64,000 nucleotides of DNA, taken from Neptunitalea chrysea (lineage in GTDB: Bacteria; Bacteroidota; Bacteroidia; Flavobacteriales; Flavobacteriaceae). The translations under genes were made by a program, and so were the position numbers. Below are positions 45,349 to 54,991 of the stretch, piece by piece; positions within the stretch are counted from its first letter, which is position 1, and each line of letters begins with the position of its first letter. The stretch is taken from contig NZ_BRVP01000010.1 of assembly GCF_027924145.1 (NCBI RefSeq), positions 1-64,000 of the forward strand, written 5' to 3'. Below the pieces are notes generated by a model. It saw nothing but the letters and a program-made list of their open reading frames with translations, searched no databases and was not told the origin of the DNA.

Positions 45349-46694
45349 GCTTTTAACTTATTGTATAGTGTTTTTCTACTCACATTTAACAACTTAGCAG
45401 CTAATGTTTTGTTATTATTTGTTTTTTCTAATGCAGCAATAATAAGTGCTTTTTCGTTATCTTTAGTAGATAATGACGTTATAAAACCTACATCCTCTAC
45501 TCCTGAATTTTCAAATAATTCAGATGGTAGTACCCCTTCCGTAATATAATTTCCAGACGTTAATAACACAGAACGCTTAATTACATTTTGTAACTCTCGT
45601 AAATTACCCGGCCATGCATATTGCTGAAAACATATAATAGCATCTCTATCAAACCCTATTACTTGCTTACCCAATTGTTTATTAGCACTAGCTAAAAAAT
45701 GCTCCGCAAAAATCATCATATCTTCCATCCTATCTACTAAAGAAGGCACTTTAATAGAAAATTCATTTAAACGGTGGTATAAATCTTCTCTAAACTCTCC
45801 ATTTTCTACTGCCTTAAGCAGGTTTTCGTTAGTAGCAGACAAGATGCGTATATTTACATCAATCTCTTTAGAGCTACCCACAGGTTTTATTTTACGCTCC
45901 TGTAAAGCTCTTAATAGCTGGATCTGATTTTCGTACGAAAGATTCCCTACCTCATCTAAAAAAATGGTTCCTTCGTTAGCTTCTTCAAAATGTCCTTTTT
46001 TATCGGAAACAGCTCCTGTAAACGAACCTTTTACATGCCCAAAAAATTCGCTAGAAGCAATTTCTTTAGGGATAGCTCCACAATCCACTGCTATAAAAGG
46101 AAATTCCTTTCTACTACTTTGCATATGAATAGATTTGGCGACTACTTCTTTCCCGGTTCCACTTTTCCCTGTTATTAACACAGACATATCTGTAGGCGCC
46201 ACTAGCCCCACGTATTCAGCTAATTTTTTAGATGCATTGCTAATTCCAAATACCATTTCGGCATTAGTATTTTTATCTGAAATAGCTACTACACTAGTTT
46301 GTAGTTCAGGAGTTTTAGTAACTACGGCTGAACCATCTGTTTGTTTGGTTGCATTCTCTATAACATTTAAAACAGACTCTTGCTGAAATGGTTTAGAGAT
46401 ATAGTCGAATGCTCCTTTTTTCATAGCACTAACTGCAGAAGCTACCTCTGCATAATTAGTCATAATAACAACAGGTACTTCTGGACTTTCCTCTTTAATT
46501 TTTTCTAGAAACGAAATACCATCACCATCGGGTAATCGTAAATCTAAAAAAACAATATCAAAAGTAGATTTGAATATGGTAGCAGCTTCTTTAAGACTAT
46601 GACATACAGCAACCTTATGCTTGTACCTCACTAAGAAGCGCTCCAAAAGAGAAGAGAAAGTTACGTCGTCATCAATAACTAGTATTTTAGCCAT
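45330..46694 (-). CDS. NtrC-type sigma-54-dependent response regulator
   Basis: The 454-residue regulator has a receiver domain with Asp51 (VFLDLRLPDGDG), an AAA+ domain with P-loop GKSGTGKE (176-183) and the sigma-54-contacting loop GSFTGA (223-228), and a Fis-type helix-turn-helix (KTLAAKLLNVSRKTLYNKLKA, 430-450). When phosphorylated it would activate sigma-54 promoters. It is convergent with the hybrid kinase. Bacteroidetes often use such regulators for envelope or secretion genes; its targets here are unknown. Confidence 0.94.
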   Translation of the reverse strand: MAKILVIDDDVTFSSLLERFLVRYKHKVAVCHSLKEAATIFKSTFDIVFLDLRLPDGDGISFLEKIKEESPEVPVVIMTNYAEVASAVSAMKKGAFDYISKPFQQESVLNVIENATKQTDGSAVVTKTPELQTSVVAISDKNTNAEMVFGISNASKKLAEYVGLVAPTDMSVLITGKSGTGKEVVAKSIHMQSSRKEFPFIAVDCGAIPKEIASSEFFGHVKGSFTGAVSDKKGHFEEANEGTIFLDEVGNLSYENQIQLLRALQERKIKPVGSSKEIDVNIRILSATNENLLKAVENGEFREDLYHRLNEFSIKVPSLVDRMEDMMIFAEHFLASANKQLGKQVIGFDRDAIICFQQYAWPGNLRELQNVIKRSVLLTSGNYITEGVLPSELFENSGVEDVGFITSLSTKDNEKALIIAALEKTNNNKTLAAKLLNVSRKTLYNKLKAYGLDS

Positions 46695-46713
46695 AAAGTA
46701 GGTGGTTGAAACA

Positions 46714-46721
46714 CAAAAATA
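46714..46721 (-). promoter_or_regulatory. -7 promoter box for NtrC-type gene
   Basis: TATTTTTG on the minus strand matches TAnnTTTG, 20 bases before the ATG at 46694. Confidence 0.5.
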
Positions 46722-46756
46722 CTATCCTAAATTAGAAATAGGCATAAAAAAATCAT

Positions 46757-46785
46757 AAAAAAAAGCTGCCGTGATAACGGCAGCT
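46757..46785 (-). terminator. Terminator of the small exported protein gene
   Basis: AGCTGCCGT (46764-46772) pairs with ACGGCAGCT (46777-46785) around GATA, and eight Ts follow on the minus strand. Confidence 0.85.
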
Positions 46786-46808
46786 CAATGTCATGAAGAA
46801 TAAAAAAA

Positions 46809-47105
46809 TTATTCTTCAATCCATTCACCCTTTTCGTTTGCATAAAGCGTCGTTGTAGACTCCGGCGTTGTTACGCTTAGCTTATATTTCATTTCTTCAT
46901 TCACATAAGCTTTGGTAATCGTTGAATCCGGAAAATCTTTAGCAAAGGCATCGGTAACTGCCTTTGGTAATTCAGACACTTTTATTTCTTTATAATCCTG
47001 TATTACAACAACCGTTTCATTAGTTGTAACAGGTACTAAAGGATTCATGGCAAATGTTGAGAAACTACCCAACAACATACTTGCAGCAATAACAAACTTT
47101 TTCAT
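46809..47105 (-). CDS. Small exported PepSY-like protein
   Basis: The 98-residue product (ATG 47105) has a signal peptide (MKKFVIAASMLLGSFSTFA) and a body reading EIKVSELPKAVTDAFAKDFP then KYKLSVTT and ANEKGEWIEE. This is the pattern of the beta-lactamase-inhibitor-like/PepSY-like periplasmic proteins of Bacteroidetes, whose role is unknown. It is a single-gene unit just upstream of the NtrC-type gene, with its own terminator. Confidence 0.75.
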   Translation of the reverse strand: MKKFVIAASMLLGSFSTFAMNPLVPVTTNETVVVIQDYKEIKVSELPKAVTDAFAKDFPDSTITKAYVNEEMKYKLSVTTPESTTTLYANEKGEWIEE

Positions 47106-47166
47106 AGCAATTTTATTTTTAATTTTTTCTATACTATACATTGAAAAAAAGATGCCATACCATAAA

Positions 47167-47208
47167 AAAACGCTGATTTATATATAAAAACATATAAATC
47201 AGCGTTTT
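47167..47208 (-). terminator. Terminator of the DUF4301 gene
   Basis: AAAACGCTGATTTATAT (47167-47183) pairs with ATATAAATCAGCGTTTT (47192-47208), with further Ts on the minus-strand side. It can act in both directions. Confidence 0.75.
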
Positions 47209-47288
47209 GTATTTTAAAAAGTATTTACCTACCTGTGTATTAGCTGTATAAGCTTATAATTTTCGTGTAAGAATTACACGGCAACACC

Positions 47289-48854
47289 TTACACAAGTTT
47301 CACCTGATGCGCAGGTTTTAAAAGGTCTATAACTGTTTTAACCGGATTAAAAGTACTTAAAGGTACTTCTACAAAAATAGTATTCCAGTTAGCCATAGCA
47401 CCATTCCATAATCCTGGTAACTCTAATGCCTTTAATTCTTTTCCTTCGCGTGTTTTATTTGTAATAAATCCTTGTTTTGGATCTACAAATGCCGTTAAGT
47501 CAAATTTTTCACCTTTGTAATTCTTAACACTACACACAATATCTACCGGATTAAAATGCGTAGACTTCATAAGAATGTTACGTTGCGATTTGCTTGCCAT
47601 ATCAATTTGAGCAGACTCTATAATCTGTAAAGAAATTTGAGCATCGTCTCCCTTTACCCAAAAAGGTCCGCCTCCAGGTTCACCTTCATTCTTCACCATT
47701 CCACAAATACGAATAGGTCTATCTAAAATCTCCTTCAAATATTCTATCTGATAAATCTCTTTATACCTCTTAAAATGTGGTGTAATAGCTACGCTCAATT
47801 TCTCTTCTAAAAAGGTTTTAATCATATCAATATCGTTAGAATATACCAATGGTTCGTCTAACAGTCTACGGTACTCATAAGCCTTTTCTTGTATTTTCAA
47901 TAGCATTCCTGCCAACATTTTTTTGTATTCAACAAGGGTATGCTTATATCGCATTACCACCACATTATCAATATTTTTAATAAAGATAACATCTGCCTCT
48001 ACATCATTTAAATTTTCTATTAAGGCACCGTGTCCACCTGGTCTAAATAAAATACTACCATCATCTTCTCTAAACGGTTGGTTCTCCATATCTACAGCGA
48101 TGGTATCGGTAGATTTTTTCTGATAAGAAAATGAGATATCAAACTTCACATTTGTTTTACTCTCAACATGTTCCCTTACTTTTTCATATTCATCCTCAAA
48201 TTTACTTCTATGTTCCTCAGAAATTGTAAGGTGCAACTTTGCCAAACCATTAGATGTTGCATACAATGCAGCTTCATATAAATGTTCTTCAAAAGCTGTA
48301 GAAGGGTGTGTTTTATAACGGTGAAAAGGAAGCGCTCCTTTAGGATAACTTCCATAATTAAACCCATCTTCTAACAACAATTCTCTCACAAAATGATATT
48401 TTTGATAATCATCTGAAAGATCTTCATAGTTTGGTATTTTCTCTAAAAGGTTCTCTTCTATCTCCTTATAAAAAGGAAACTTCTCTAATCCAATAAAAAA
48501 CGTATTCATATCAAACGCCTTCTCACGATTTACATATGAATTAAACGTTTCTTCTTGCGGATCATATTCATTAAAAAACTTAAAAACCGATTTAAACATT
48601 CTTGAAGCGGCCCCTGAAGCGGGTACAAATTTTAATAAGGAAAGCTCATCCATTTTATCCTCATATGCTTCAATATACTTGCCCTTATTATCTTCAGAAA
48701 TAACATGAATCCCGTTTTCGTAAGTTGCCGGCGCAACCAGATTCACAAATGGAATTCCCTCCTCAAAAATTTCAAGCTGTTTCTCAATAGTCTCTGCAGG
48801 TATGCCTTTTTCTGCAAATAAATCCTTGTCGGTTTTCGTCAATGTTTCCATCAT
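47289..48854 (-). CDS. DUF4301 family protein
   Basis: The 521-residue protein matches DUF4301: LLKFVPASGAASRMFKSVFKF near the N-terminus, FRPGGHGALIENLNDVEADV in the middle, MVKNEGEPGGGPFWVKGDD and PGLWNGAMANWNTIFVEVP late. The PASGAASRM and GGGPFW segments look like nucleotide-sugar pyrophosphorylase-type binding loops, so a nucleotidyltransferase activity is possible but unproven. It has no signal peptide. PnuC, found 309 bases upstream, is a frequent neighbour of this family. Confidence 0.87.
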   Translation of the reverse strand: MMETLTKTDKDLFAEKGIPAETIEKQLEIFEEGIPFVNLVAPATYENGIHVISEDNKGKYIEAYEDKMDELSLLKFVPASGAASRMFKSVFKFFNEYDPQEETFNSYVNREKAFDMNTFFIGLEKFPFYKEIEENLLEKIPNYEDLSDDYQKYHFVRELLLEDGFNYGSYPKGALPFHRYKTHPSTAFEEHLYEAALYATSNGLAKLHLTISEEHRSKFEDEYEKVREHVESKTNVKFDISFSYQKKSTDTIAVDMENQPFREDDGSILFRPGGHGALIENLNDVEADVIFIKNIDNVVVMRYKHTLVEYKKMLAGMLLKIQEKAYEYRRLLDEPLVYSNDIDMIKTFLEEKLSVAITPHFKRYKEIYQIEYLKEILDRPIRICGMVKNEGEPGGGPFWVKGDDAQISLQIIESAQIDMASKSQRNILMKSTHFNPVDIVCSVKNYKGEKFDLTAFVDPKQGFITNKTREGKELKALELPGLWNGAMANWNTIFVEVPLSTFNPVKTVIDLLKPAHQVKLV

Positions 48855-49163
48855 GTTTTTAGTAAAGTATTAATTCAAAACTACTTAAGAGATGTTAATT
48901 ATTTTCTTAAGCTTTTTCAATCTTAAAAATTAAAAGTTTTATGATTTTATCATAGATATTCATAAAAAAGGGGGATTCTAATATACATTAAAAAATGTAA
49001 TTAAGAGTTTATGATTACAGTAAATTTATGTAAAATTGATATGTTATCTATGGTATTAGCAGAAATTTATGCATCCTTAAAAAAACTTACAGAAAATTCA
49101 AGGTATCCCAATATTCACTAGTATAAATAACAAATAACTGTTTCGGATATATTAGCACTTGTT
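48855..49163. other. Intergenic region between DUF4301 and PnuC genes
   Basis: About 309 AT-rich bases with no frame that looks coding and no clear promoter box. In related genomes an ATP-binding protein gene is often found between these two genes; no trace of it is visible here. Confidence 0.4.
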
Positions 49164-49781
49164 TTATTTTATGTTTTTCCTCCATGCATAATACCCCTGA
49201 ATAGCTAAAATGGTAAAAATCACATATTGAAAAGATAACATCCCCATACCTCTATGAGCATACAAAGGCACGGTAATTAAATCTGCAAAAATCCAAAGTG
49301 TCCAATTTTCAAGTTTTTTAATTGCCATATACCACATAGCAGTAAAAAATACCCCAGAGGTAAACACATCAATATAATTAACCATTTCAAGTTTGTACCC
49401 AAAACATTTGTACACGAAATAGGTTACAATCATTGTAGCTACAAACATTATAAATCCAATAATTTTTTCTCTCATATTAGTTCTTGTAATATGAACTACA
49501 TGTTCCTCACTATCATTTTTCCGAGCCCAATTATACCACCCGTATATACTCATTACCGAGTAATAGAAATTCATCATCATATCGCCATAGTACGCAGCCT
49601 GATATAAGAGATAAACCGTTATAATAGTAGCTACCAAACCCGTAGGATATACCAAAATATTCTCCTTTTTAGAATAGTAGACACTGGCAATCCCAAAAAT
49701 GGTAGCAACAGCCTCTAAAATAATTTCAAATAAAGGTTTATGGTAATAAGGTTCAAAGAAAAAATCTAAGACTTCGTTCAT
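49164..49781 (-). CDS. pnuC: PnuC/PnuT-type vitamin transporter
   Basis: The 205-residue membrane protein has about seven membrane segments and the family's FxxGxxSVY-like GIASVYYSKKENILVYPTGL and YGWYNWARKND blocks, then YIDVFTSGVFFTAMWYMAIKKLENW. PnuC imports nicotinamide riboside and PnuT imports thiamine; sequence alone does not separate them here. It is the last gene of a minus-strand operon after PPTase and GGGP synthase. The riboswitch-controlled receptor 7 kb away makes thiamine worth considering. Confidence 0.85.
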   Translation of the reverse strand: MNEVLDFFFEPYYHKPLFEIILEAVATIFGIASVYYSKKENILVYPTGLVATIITVYLLYQAAYYGDMMMNFYYSVMSIYGWYNWARKNDSEEHVVHITRTNMREKIIGFIMFVATMIVTYFVYKCFGYKLEMVNYIDVFTSGVFFTAMWYMAIKKLENWTLWIFADLITVPLYAHRGMGMLSFQYVIFTILAIQGYYAWRKNIK

Positions 49782-49786
49782 GGCTC

Positions 49787-50533
49787 TTAAATGGTTTTAG
49801 AGATTACTAGGTTTTGTAAGGTTTCAAAAAAATTGATATCCTGCTCAAAGGCAGTTCCTATTACAATCATATCTGCTTTACTTTTTATAGCTTCAAGCAA
49901 AGCTGCTTCGGTACGTATACCTCCTCCTACAATTACAGGAATAGAAACCTCTTCTCTAACAGCATTTATAACTTCACTAGGTACTGGATGATTGGCGCCA
50001 CTGCCAGCCTCTAGGTATAATAATTTATTTCCTATTAACTCGCCGGCCTTAGCCGTATCTTTAATTAATTGTATATCTGTTAGTGGTAACGGATGTGTAT
50101 GAGTTACTTTCATCGTAGCTGTTTCTTTACCTCCATCTAATAAAATATATCCGGTAGAGATAACCTCTAAAGCTGAATCTCTTAAAAAGGGTACCGATGC
50201 TATTTGCTGCCCAATCAAATACTCTGGGTTTCTACCCGACAATAACATTAAAAAAAGTAATACATCGGCCTCATTGGTTAACTGATTGACATCTCCAGGA
50301 AATAAAAAAACCGGATTCTGCGTATGCTTCTTAAGTGCTTTTACCAATGGCTCTGTAACACCTTTGAGTACTGTACTACCACCTACCAATATTATAGAGA
50401 CAGGACTCTTATGCATTTTCTCAACAAATGCCGGCACCTGTTTAACGTTCATTTTATCAGGATCTATAAGCACCGCTAATAAAGGCGTATTCTTTTCTTT
50501 GTTTTGTATGAGTAGATTGTAATAAGACATCAT
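49787..50533 (-). CDS. Geranylgeranylglyceryl phosphate synthase (PcrB/GGGPS family)
   Basis: The 248-residue TIM-barrel protein matches the GGGPS/PcrB family: LAVLIDPDKMNV (Asp24, Asp26, Lys27), YLEAGSGANHPV and VGGGIRTEAALLEAIKSKADMIVIGTA for phosphate binding. It couples glycerol-1-phosphate to a polyprenyl diphosphate, forming an ether bond, the first committed step of archaeal-type lipids. Bacteroidetes carry group II enzymes. The ATG shares one base with the TAA of the upstream PPTase gene. Confidence 0.93.
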   Translation of the reverse strand: MMSYYNLLIQNKEKNTPLLAVLIDPDKMNVKQVPAFVEKMHKSPVSIILVGGSTVLKGVTEPLVKALKKHTQNPVFLFPGDVNQLTNEADVLLFLMLLSGRNPEYLIGQQIASVPFLRDSALEVISTGYILLDGGKETATMKVTHTHPLPLTDIQLIKDTAKAGELIGNKLLYLEAGSGANHPVPSEVINAVREEVSIPVIVGGGIRTEAALLEAIKSKADMIVIGTAFEQDINFFETLQNLVISKTI

Positions 50534-51165
50534 TATATATAAGGTAAGGCGTATGCACAGGTGAAACCATCAAACTCTAAAAAATCTATATGGTAATCTG
50601 AAACTTTACCATCATAGGTTATTCTTCCGGTAGAAGTACTCCCCACCACTTCAAAATTATTCACATAAATATGTTGCAGAAAACTAAGACCCGGTGTAGC
50701 ATACAATTTGTACAACGATTCTTTAGCACACCATACTTTGGTTAGTTTACGCACTAAAGCTTCTTTAGTCTCCAAATCTTCATAATCTTTTAGTACAGTA
50801 AACTTATTGGCTATTCTACTAATTTTATCGCGCTGCATTTCAATATCAATCCCTACTTCAAAGTTGCTCACCACTACAGCCGCATAGGTAAACGAGTGTG
50901 TTATAGAAATATGTTTATCATCGGTAAGGTGAGGTTTGCCATTAGCATCATAATACAAATCGGCTGCTGTGTAGCCAAACGCTTGTAGCAAATGGCGCAC
51001 ACTTAAAAAACCTCTTCTGTGAATATCCGACTTCATACCAGCTACTCTCTCCTCACAATTAGGTGTTAACTTTAATCCTTTATATAGCGACTCAAAAGAC
51101 TCTTCTATCTTCCAAATCAACACTTTAGTATCTTCTGTAACTGTTATAGTTTTGTAAAGCGGCAT
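50533..51165 (-). CDS. 4'-phosphopantetheinyl transferase
   Basis: The 210-residue Sfp-type enzyme attaches phosphopantetheine to carrier proteins. Magnesium-binding Asp107 and Glu109 are in GIDIEMQRDKI, and WCAKESLYK (145-153) gives the second acidic site. ISITHSFTYAAV is the third conserved block. It heads the operon with the GGGPS and PnuC genes, with a TAATG overlap to the next gene, so translation is coupled. Confidence 0.93.
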   Translation of the reverse strand: MPLYKTITVTEDTKVLIWKIEESFESLYKGLKLTPNCEERVAGMKSDIHRRGFLSVRHLLQAFGYTAADLYYDANGKPHLTDDKHISITHSFTYAAVVVSNFEVGIDIEMQRDKISRIANKFTVLKDYEDLETKEALVRKLTKVWCAKESLYKLYATPGLSFLQHIYVNNFEVVGSTSTGRITYDGKVSDYHIDFLEFDGFTCAYALPYI

Positions 51166-51187
51166 TCGTTTTTAAAAAGTTATTGCT

Positions 51188-51195
51188 TACCTTTG
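51188..51195 (+). promoter_or_regulatory. -7 promoter box for ahcY
   Basis: TACCTTTG matches TAnnTTTG, 74 bases before the ahcY ATG; the -33 triplet is TCG, one base from TTG. Confidence 0.55.
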
Positions 51196-51269
51196 CCCCC
51201 ATTAAATACAGGAACACATTTAACCTACTGCCAAAAAGCAGTATTAATTGTAAAAATAAGTAAAGTAAT

Positions 51270-52586
51270 ATGAGTACAAAAACAATTCCGTATGTACCTT
51301 ATAAAGTAAAGGACATTTCTTTAGCAGAATGGGGAAGAAAAGAGATTGAGCTTGCTGAGGCAGAAATGCCCGGATTAATGTCACTAAGAGAAGAATACAA
51401 AGAAGAACAACCTTTAAAAGGTGCCAGAATTGCAGGGTGTTTGCACATGACCATTCAAACTGCTGTGTTAATTGAAACCTTAGTTGCTTTAGGTGCCGAT
51501 GTTACCTGGAGTTCTTGTAACATATTTTCTACTCAGGATCATGCTGCTGCTGCTATTGCTGCTGCCGGGATTCCTGTGTACGCATGGAAAGGCATGAATG
51601 ACGAAGAATTTGACTGGTGTATTGAGCAAACTTTATTTTTTGGTGAAGAGCGCACGCCCTTAAATATGATTTTAGATGACGGTGGCGATTTAACCAATAT
51701 GGTATTAGACCAATACCCTGAGTTAGCTGCTGGTATTAAAGGTTTATCTGAAGAAACTACTACAGGAGTACACCGCTTATATGAGCGTGTAAGCAAAGGT
51801 ACATTACCTATGCCTGCTATTAACGTAAACGACTCTGTTACCAAATCTAAATTTGACAACAAATACGGATGTAGAGAAAGTGCTGTAGATGCTATAAGAC
51901 GTGCTACCGATGTTATGCTTGCTGGTAAACGTGTAGTGGTTTGTGGTTATGGAGATGTTGGTAAAGGTACAGCCGCTTCTTTTAGAGGTGCTGGTTCTAT
52001 TGTTACTGTTACTGAAATTGACCCAATTTGTGCATTACAAGCTGCTATGGATGGTTACGAAGTTAAAAAACTAGAGTCTGTTCTTGGAAAAGCTGATATT
52101 GTTATTACTACCACTGGTAATAAAGATATTGTAAGAGGTGAGCACTTTGAGGTAATGAAAGATAAAACCATTGTTTGTAACATTGGACACTTTGACAACG
52201 AAATTGCTGTAGCTTGGTTAAATGAAAACCACGGAGCTACTAAAATTGAAATTAAACCTCAGGTAGATAAATACACTGTTAACGGTAACGATATTATTTT
52301 ATTAGCAGAAGGTAGATTGGTAAACCTTGGTTGTGCAACAGGGCACCCAAGTTTTGTAATGAGTAACTCATTTACCAACCAAACCTTAGCTCAAATTGAG
52401 TTATGGAAGTTTGCTGATAAATACGAAAACAAAGTATATATGTTGCCTAAACATCTTGATGAAAAGGTCGCTAAATTACACCTTGCCAAAATTGGTGTTG
52501 AGCTAACAGAGCTTTCTGAAGAGCAAGCTGAATATATTGGTGTTACGGTTGAAGGACCATTTAAACCTGAATATTACAGATATTAA
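51270..52586 (+). CDS. ahcY: Adenosylhomocysteinase
   Basis: The 438-residue enzyme splits S-adenosylhomocysteine to adenosine and homocysteine, restoring methylation capacity. The NAD-binding motif [10 protein letters not shown] is at 226-235, with [19 protein letters not shown] and [13 protein letters not shown]-type active-site blocks ([16 protein letters not shown]) and the C-terminal NAD-locking KPEYYRY. It is a single-gene unit with its own promoter box and a strong terminator. Confidence 0.97.
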   Translation: MSTKTIPYVPYKVKDISLAEWGRKEIELAEAEMPGLMSLREEYKEEQPLKGARIAGCLHMTIQTAVLIETLVALGADVTWSSCNIFSTQDHAAAAIAAAGIPVYAWKGMNDEEFDWCIEQTLFFGEERTPLNMILDDGGDLTNMVLDQYPELAAGIKGLSEETTTGVHRLYERVSKGTLPMPAINVNDSVTKSKFDNKYGCRESAVDAIRRATDVMLAGKRVVVCGYGDVGKGTAASFRGAGSIVTVTEIDPICALQAAMDGYEVKKLESVLGKADIVITTTGNKDIVRGEHFEVMKDKTIVCNIGHFDNEIAVAWLNENHGATKIEIKPQVDKYTVNGNDIILLAEGRLVNLGCATGHPSFVMSNSFTNQTLAQIELWKFADKYENKVYMLPKHLDEKVAKLHLAKIGVELTELSEEQAEYIGVTVEGPFKPEYYRY

Positions 52587-52608
52587 GAATCTTTTTAAAT
52601 GAAGATAT

Positions 52609-52640
52609 AAAAATGGCATTCTTTTCAGAATGCCATTTTT
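52609..52640 (+). terminator. Terminator of ahcY
   Basis: AAAAATGGCATTCT (52609-52622) pairs with AGAATGCCATTTTT (52627-52640) around TTTC, followed by CATTTT. Confidence 0.88.
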
Positions 52641-52964
52641 CATTTTAGCTTATTAAACTGATTCGCGCTTTTATATTACAACTCGCTTACGGAGAAATTT
52701 AAGGAGCTATCATTCTTCCCTGAACCTACAGATAATTTTTATCGCTACCTCCTATTACGTCATACACTCAGTCTATATACTTCTCTTGCATTCATACAAA
52801 CCCACAAGGTAGTTACCCCTCCTTCATATCTGTTAATTCCCCAACATTCTGATATTCAACAAAAATCACTCAAAAAATTAATTAAAAATACTTCTCGCAA
52901 TAGTAAATCTCACTTATAACATGAAGTTTTTAAATACTTTTCCTTAAAAAATCTATTTATTTTA
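52641..52964. other. Intergenic region after ahcY
   Basis: About 320 bases, less AT-rich than its surroundings in places, with no coding-like frame or repeat that I can recognise. It ends at a possible promoter for the next gene. Confidence 0.4.
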
Positions 52965-52972
52965 TACCTTCG
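52965..52972 (+). promoter_or_regulatory. Possible -7 promoter box
   Basis: TACCTTCG differs from TAnnTTTG at one position and lies 22 bases before the ATG at 52994. Confidence 0.4.
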
Positions 52973-52993
52973 CGGATTAAAAAAATAAGAATT

Positions 52994-53488
52994 ATGAAAA
53001 AAATATTGACACTTATCGTTCTTCTAACTTCTTCATATATGGCCAACGCTCAGGCATACACTGGAAAAGGAGATACTAAAATTCAGATTGGGGCTGCCAT
53101 ACAAGATCTAGCTACCGGTATTAATGCTACTTATGATATTGGAGTAGGACAAAATATTTCATTTGGTATTGCTGCTAGCTATTTGTTAGATGTAAACGAA
53201 TACGTTGATGCCGATTTTGGAGATCGATTTGACATTAAGGGTAGATTCAATGCTAACTTACAAGATGTTTTAAACATTTGTGATTGTTTTGATTTATACC
53301 CTGGGTTAAATATTAGTTTACGAAATTTTGGAGGCCATTTAGGAACCCGCTACTTTTTTACTGATGGTTTTGGTTTGTACGCCGAAGGTAATTTTCCGCT
53401 TGCGAAATACAACACCGATCACCTAACTCCGGCTGAACATTTAAACAATCAGTTTGTACTAACTTTTGGAGCTAGTTTTAATTTTTAA
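52994..53488 (+). CDS. Small outer-membrane beta-barrel protein
   Basis: The 164-residue product has a signal peptide (MKKILTLIVLLTSSYMANAQ) and alternating polar/apolar strands (TKIQIGAAIQDLATGINATYDIGV; LTFGASFNF) ending in Phe, the pattern of an eight-stranded barrel. Two close cysteines (NICDCFDLYPG) may form a disulfide. It resembles small flavobacterial outer-membrane proteins such as DUF6646, although I cannot confirm this. No neighbour suggests a ligand. Confidence 0.7.
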   Translation: MKKILTLIVLLTSSYMANAQAYTGKGDTKIQIGAAIQDLATGINATYDIGVGQNISFGIAASYLLDVNEYVDADFGDRFDIKGRFNANLQDVLNICDCFDLYPGLNISLRNFGGHLGTRYFFTDGFGLYAEGNFPLAKYNTDHLTPAEHLNNQFVLTFGASFNF

Positions 53489-53833
53489 TCATAAATTCTT
53501 GATTAAAAATAGGTTGACATCGATAATTCTGTTCTTATTTATTTTTATCTTGTAATAAGGTAATTAAAAAACACAAAAATATAGACATTTAGAGATTGAA
53601 TTCAAATTAACTCATAAAGTTTGCAGTAACCCAATAGACCAAATATTCTCACCATTAATACTTCATTATGAAGGTATATAAACATTAGAACTATATATCG
53701 ACAAGATAATCAGTCGTATCTTCTAAATTGTTTCTGCAATCTTAACATAAGAATTGACCTATTTGAATTATACCCCATAATAAATAAGAACACATCTTCA
53801 ATAAATACGCTAATTCCTTGGTGCATTCAAGGC
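53489..53833. other. Intergenic region left of the IS30 element
   Basis: About 345 AT-rich bases without a coding-like frame, terminator or promoter box that I can support. Confidence 0.4.
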
Positions 53834-54961
53834 CTTAACGCAACAAAAGTTGCTAATTAGTTATGGTACAATTTAATTTTTTCTTTCCAAAAAACCTAGA
53901 TTTTACTGAAGGCTTTTCGGAAAGAAAAAATTAGACAGAGTTTTGTGCAATTACTTCTAAAGGCGTTTTATATCCCAACACCTTTCTGGGTCCATTATTG
54001 AGTTTATATTGAATGATTTTTAGTTGATTATTATTTATGTTTTTAAAATCTGTTTTCTTAGGTAAAAAACGTCTAATAAGTCCGTTAGTATTTTCGTTAG
54101 TTCCACGCTCCCAAGAAGCGTAAGGATTTGCAAAATAGATGTCTATTCCGGTATTTTCTGCGAGCCATTTATGGTCTGCCATTTCTGTACCATTGTCATA
54201 GGTCATTGTTTTTAAAAGTTGTTTGTCCAACCGATTTAGTTCTTTAGCAAAAGCTCTTGTAACGGACTTAGAGGTTCTATCTTTAACAGGTATAATGAGG
54301 GTATATCTAGACTTACGTTCCACGATTGTTCCAATGGCAGATTTCTGAGCTTTACCAATTACAAGATCACCTTCCCAATGCCCAATTTCCTTTCTATTTT
54401 CAATATGTTTGGGTCTTTGAGATATATTTATCTGGTCTTTTATTTTAGATCCTTTTTTACGTCTAGGTTTGGGTTTTCTACGTCTTGATTTTTGATATGG
54501 CAGGAGCTTAATAAGTTTTTTGTTTAGGCGAGCTTGCGGATGCGAATAAATGTGCATATATATTGCTTCGTGTGATATTGTCATCACAGAATCATTTGGA
54601 AAATCAATTTTAATTCGACCAGAAATCTGTTCAGGCGACCAGTTTTTTAACAGTCTTTTATAGACATAAAAACGTAGTAAAGAATAGGTTTCTATTTTAT
54701 CTAAATTTCGCTTGTTCAGATAGTCATCTTTAGCGAGCCAATCGGTAAGAGACGCATCGTATTTATCGCTAGGGTCTGAGACCCATTTATTGACTTCTCT
54801 GGTAATGGTAGAACGTGAGCGATTAAGCTTTTTTGCTATGAAAGATTTGGATTTATTCTCTTCCAAAAGTGTCTGGATAATGACACGTTCTTTAAGTGAT
54901 AATCGTTTATGCTTATTTGTGTTCATACAACAAATCTAAAATTTTGATTTGTTGCGTTAAG
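53834..54961. mobile_element. IS30-family insertion sequence
   Basis: Inverted terminal sequences CTTAACGCAACAAA (53834-53847) and TTTGTTGCGTTAAG (54948-54961) bound 1,128 bases containing an intact transposase gene. No target-site duplication is obvious in the flanks. A second inverted repeat (TAATTTTTTCTTTCC 53874-53888 and its complement 53919-53933) covers the transposase stop codon and probably blocks or ends transcription. Confidence 0.85.
53931..54926 (-). CDS. IS30-family transposase
   Basis: The 331-residue transposase has an N-terminal helix-turn-helix (LSLKERVIIQTLLEENKS; FIAKKLNRSRSTITREV), a basic linker, and a DDE catalytic domain with Asp187 (HWEGDLVIG), Asp244 (TYDNGTE) and Glu278 (ERGTNENTNG), the Glu 34 residues after the second Asp as in IS30. 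All catalytic residues are present and the frame is uninterrupted, so the element could be active. The stop codon lies in an inverted repeat. Confidence 0.95.
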   Translation of the reverse strand: MNTNKHKRLSLKERVIIQTLLEENKSKSFIAKKLNRSRSTITREVNKWVSDPSDKYDASLTDWLAKDDYLNKRNLDKIETYSLLRFYVYKRLLKNWSPEQISGRIKIDFPNDSVMTISHEAIYMHIYSHPQARLNKKLIKLLPYQKSRRRKPKPRRKKGSKIKDQINISQRPKHIENRKEIGHWEGDLVIGKAQKSAIGTIVERKSRYTLIIPVKDRTSKSVTRAFAKELNRLDKQLLKTMTYDNGTEMADHKWLAENTGIDIYFANPYASWERGTNENTNGLIRRFLPKKTDFKNINNNQLKIIQYKLNNGPRKVLGYKTPLEVIAQNSV

Positions 54962-54991
54962 TTATTGAATTCGGACTTTTAATGAATACTA

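Noticed and set aside
53834-54961. Target-site duplication of the IS30 element
   Set aside because: The bases next to the two terminal repeats (GGC on the left, TTA on the right) do not match, so no duplication is claimed.
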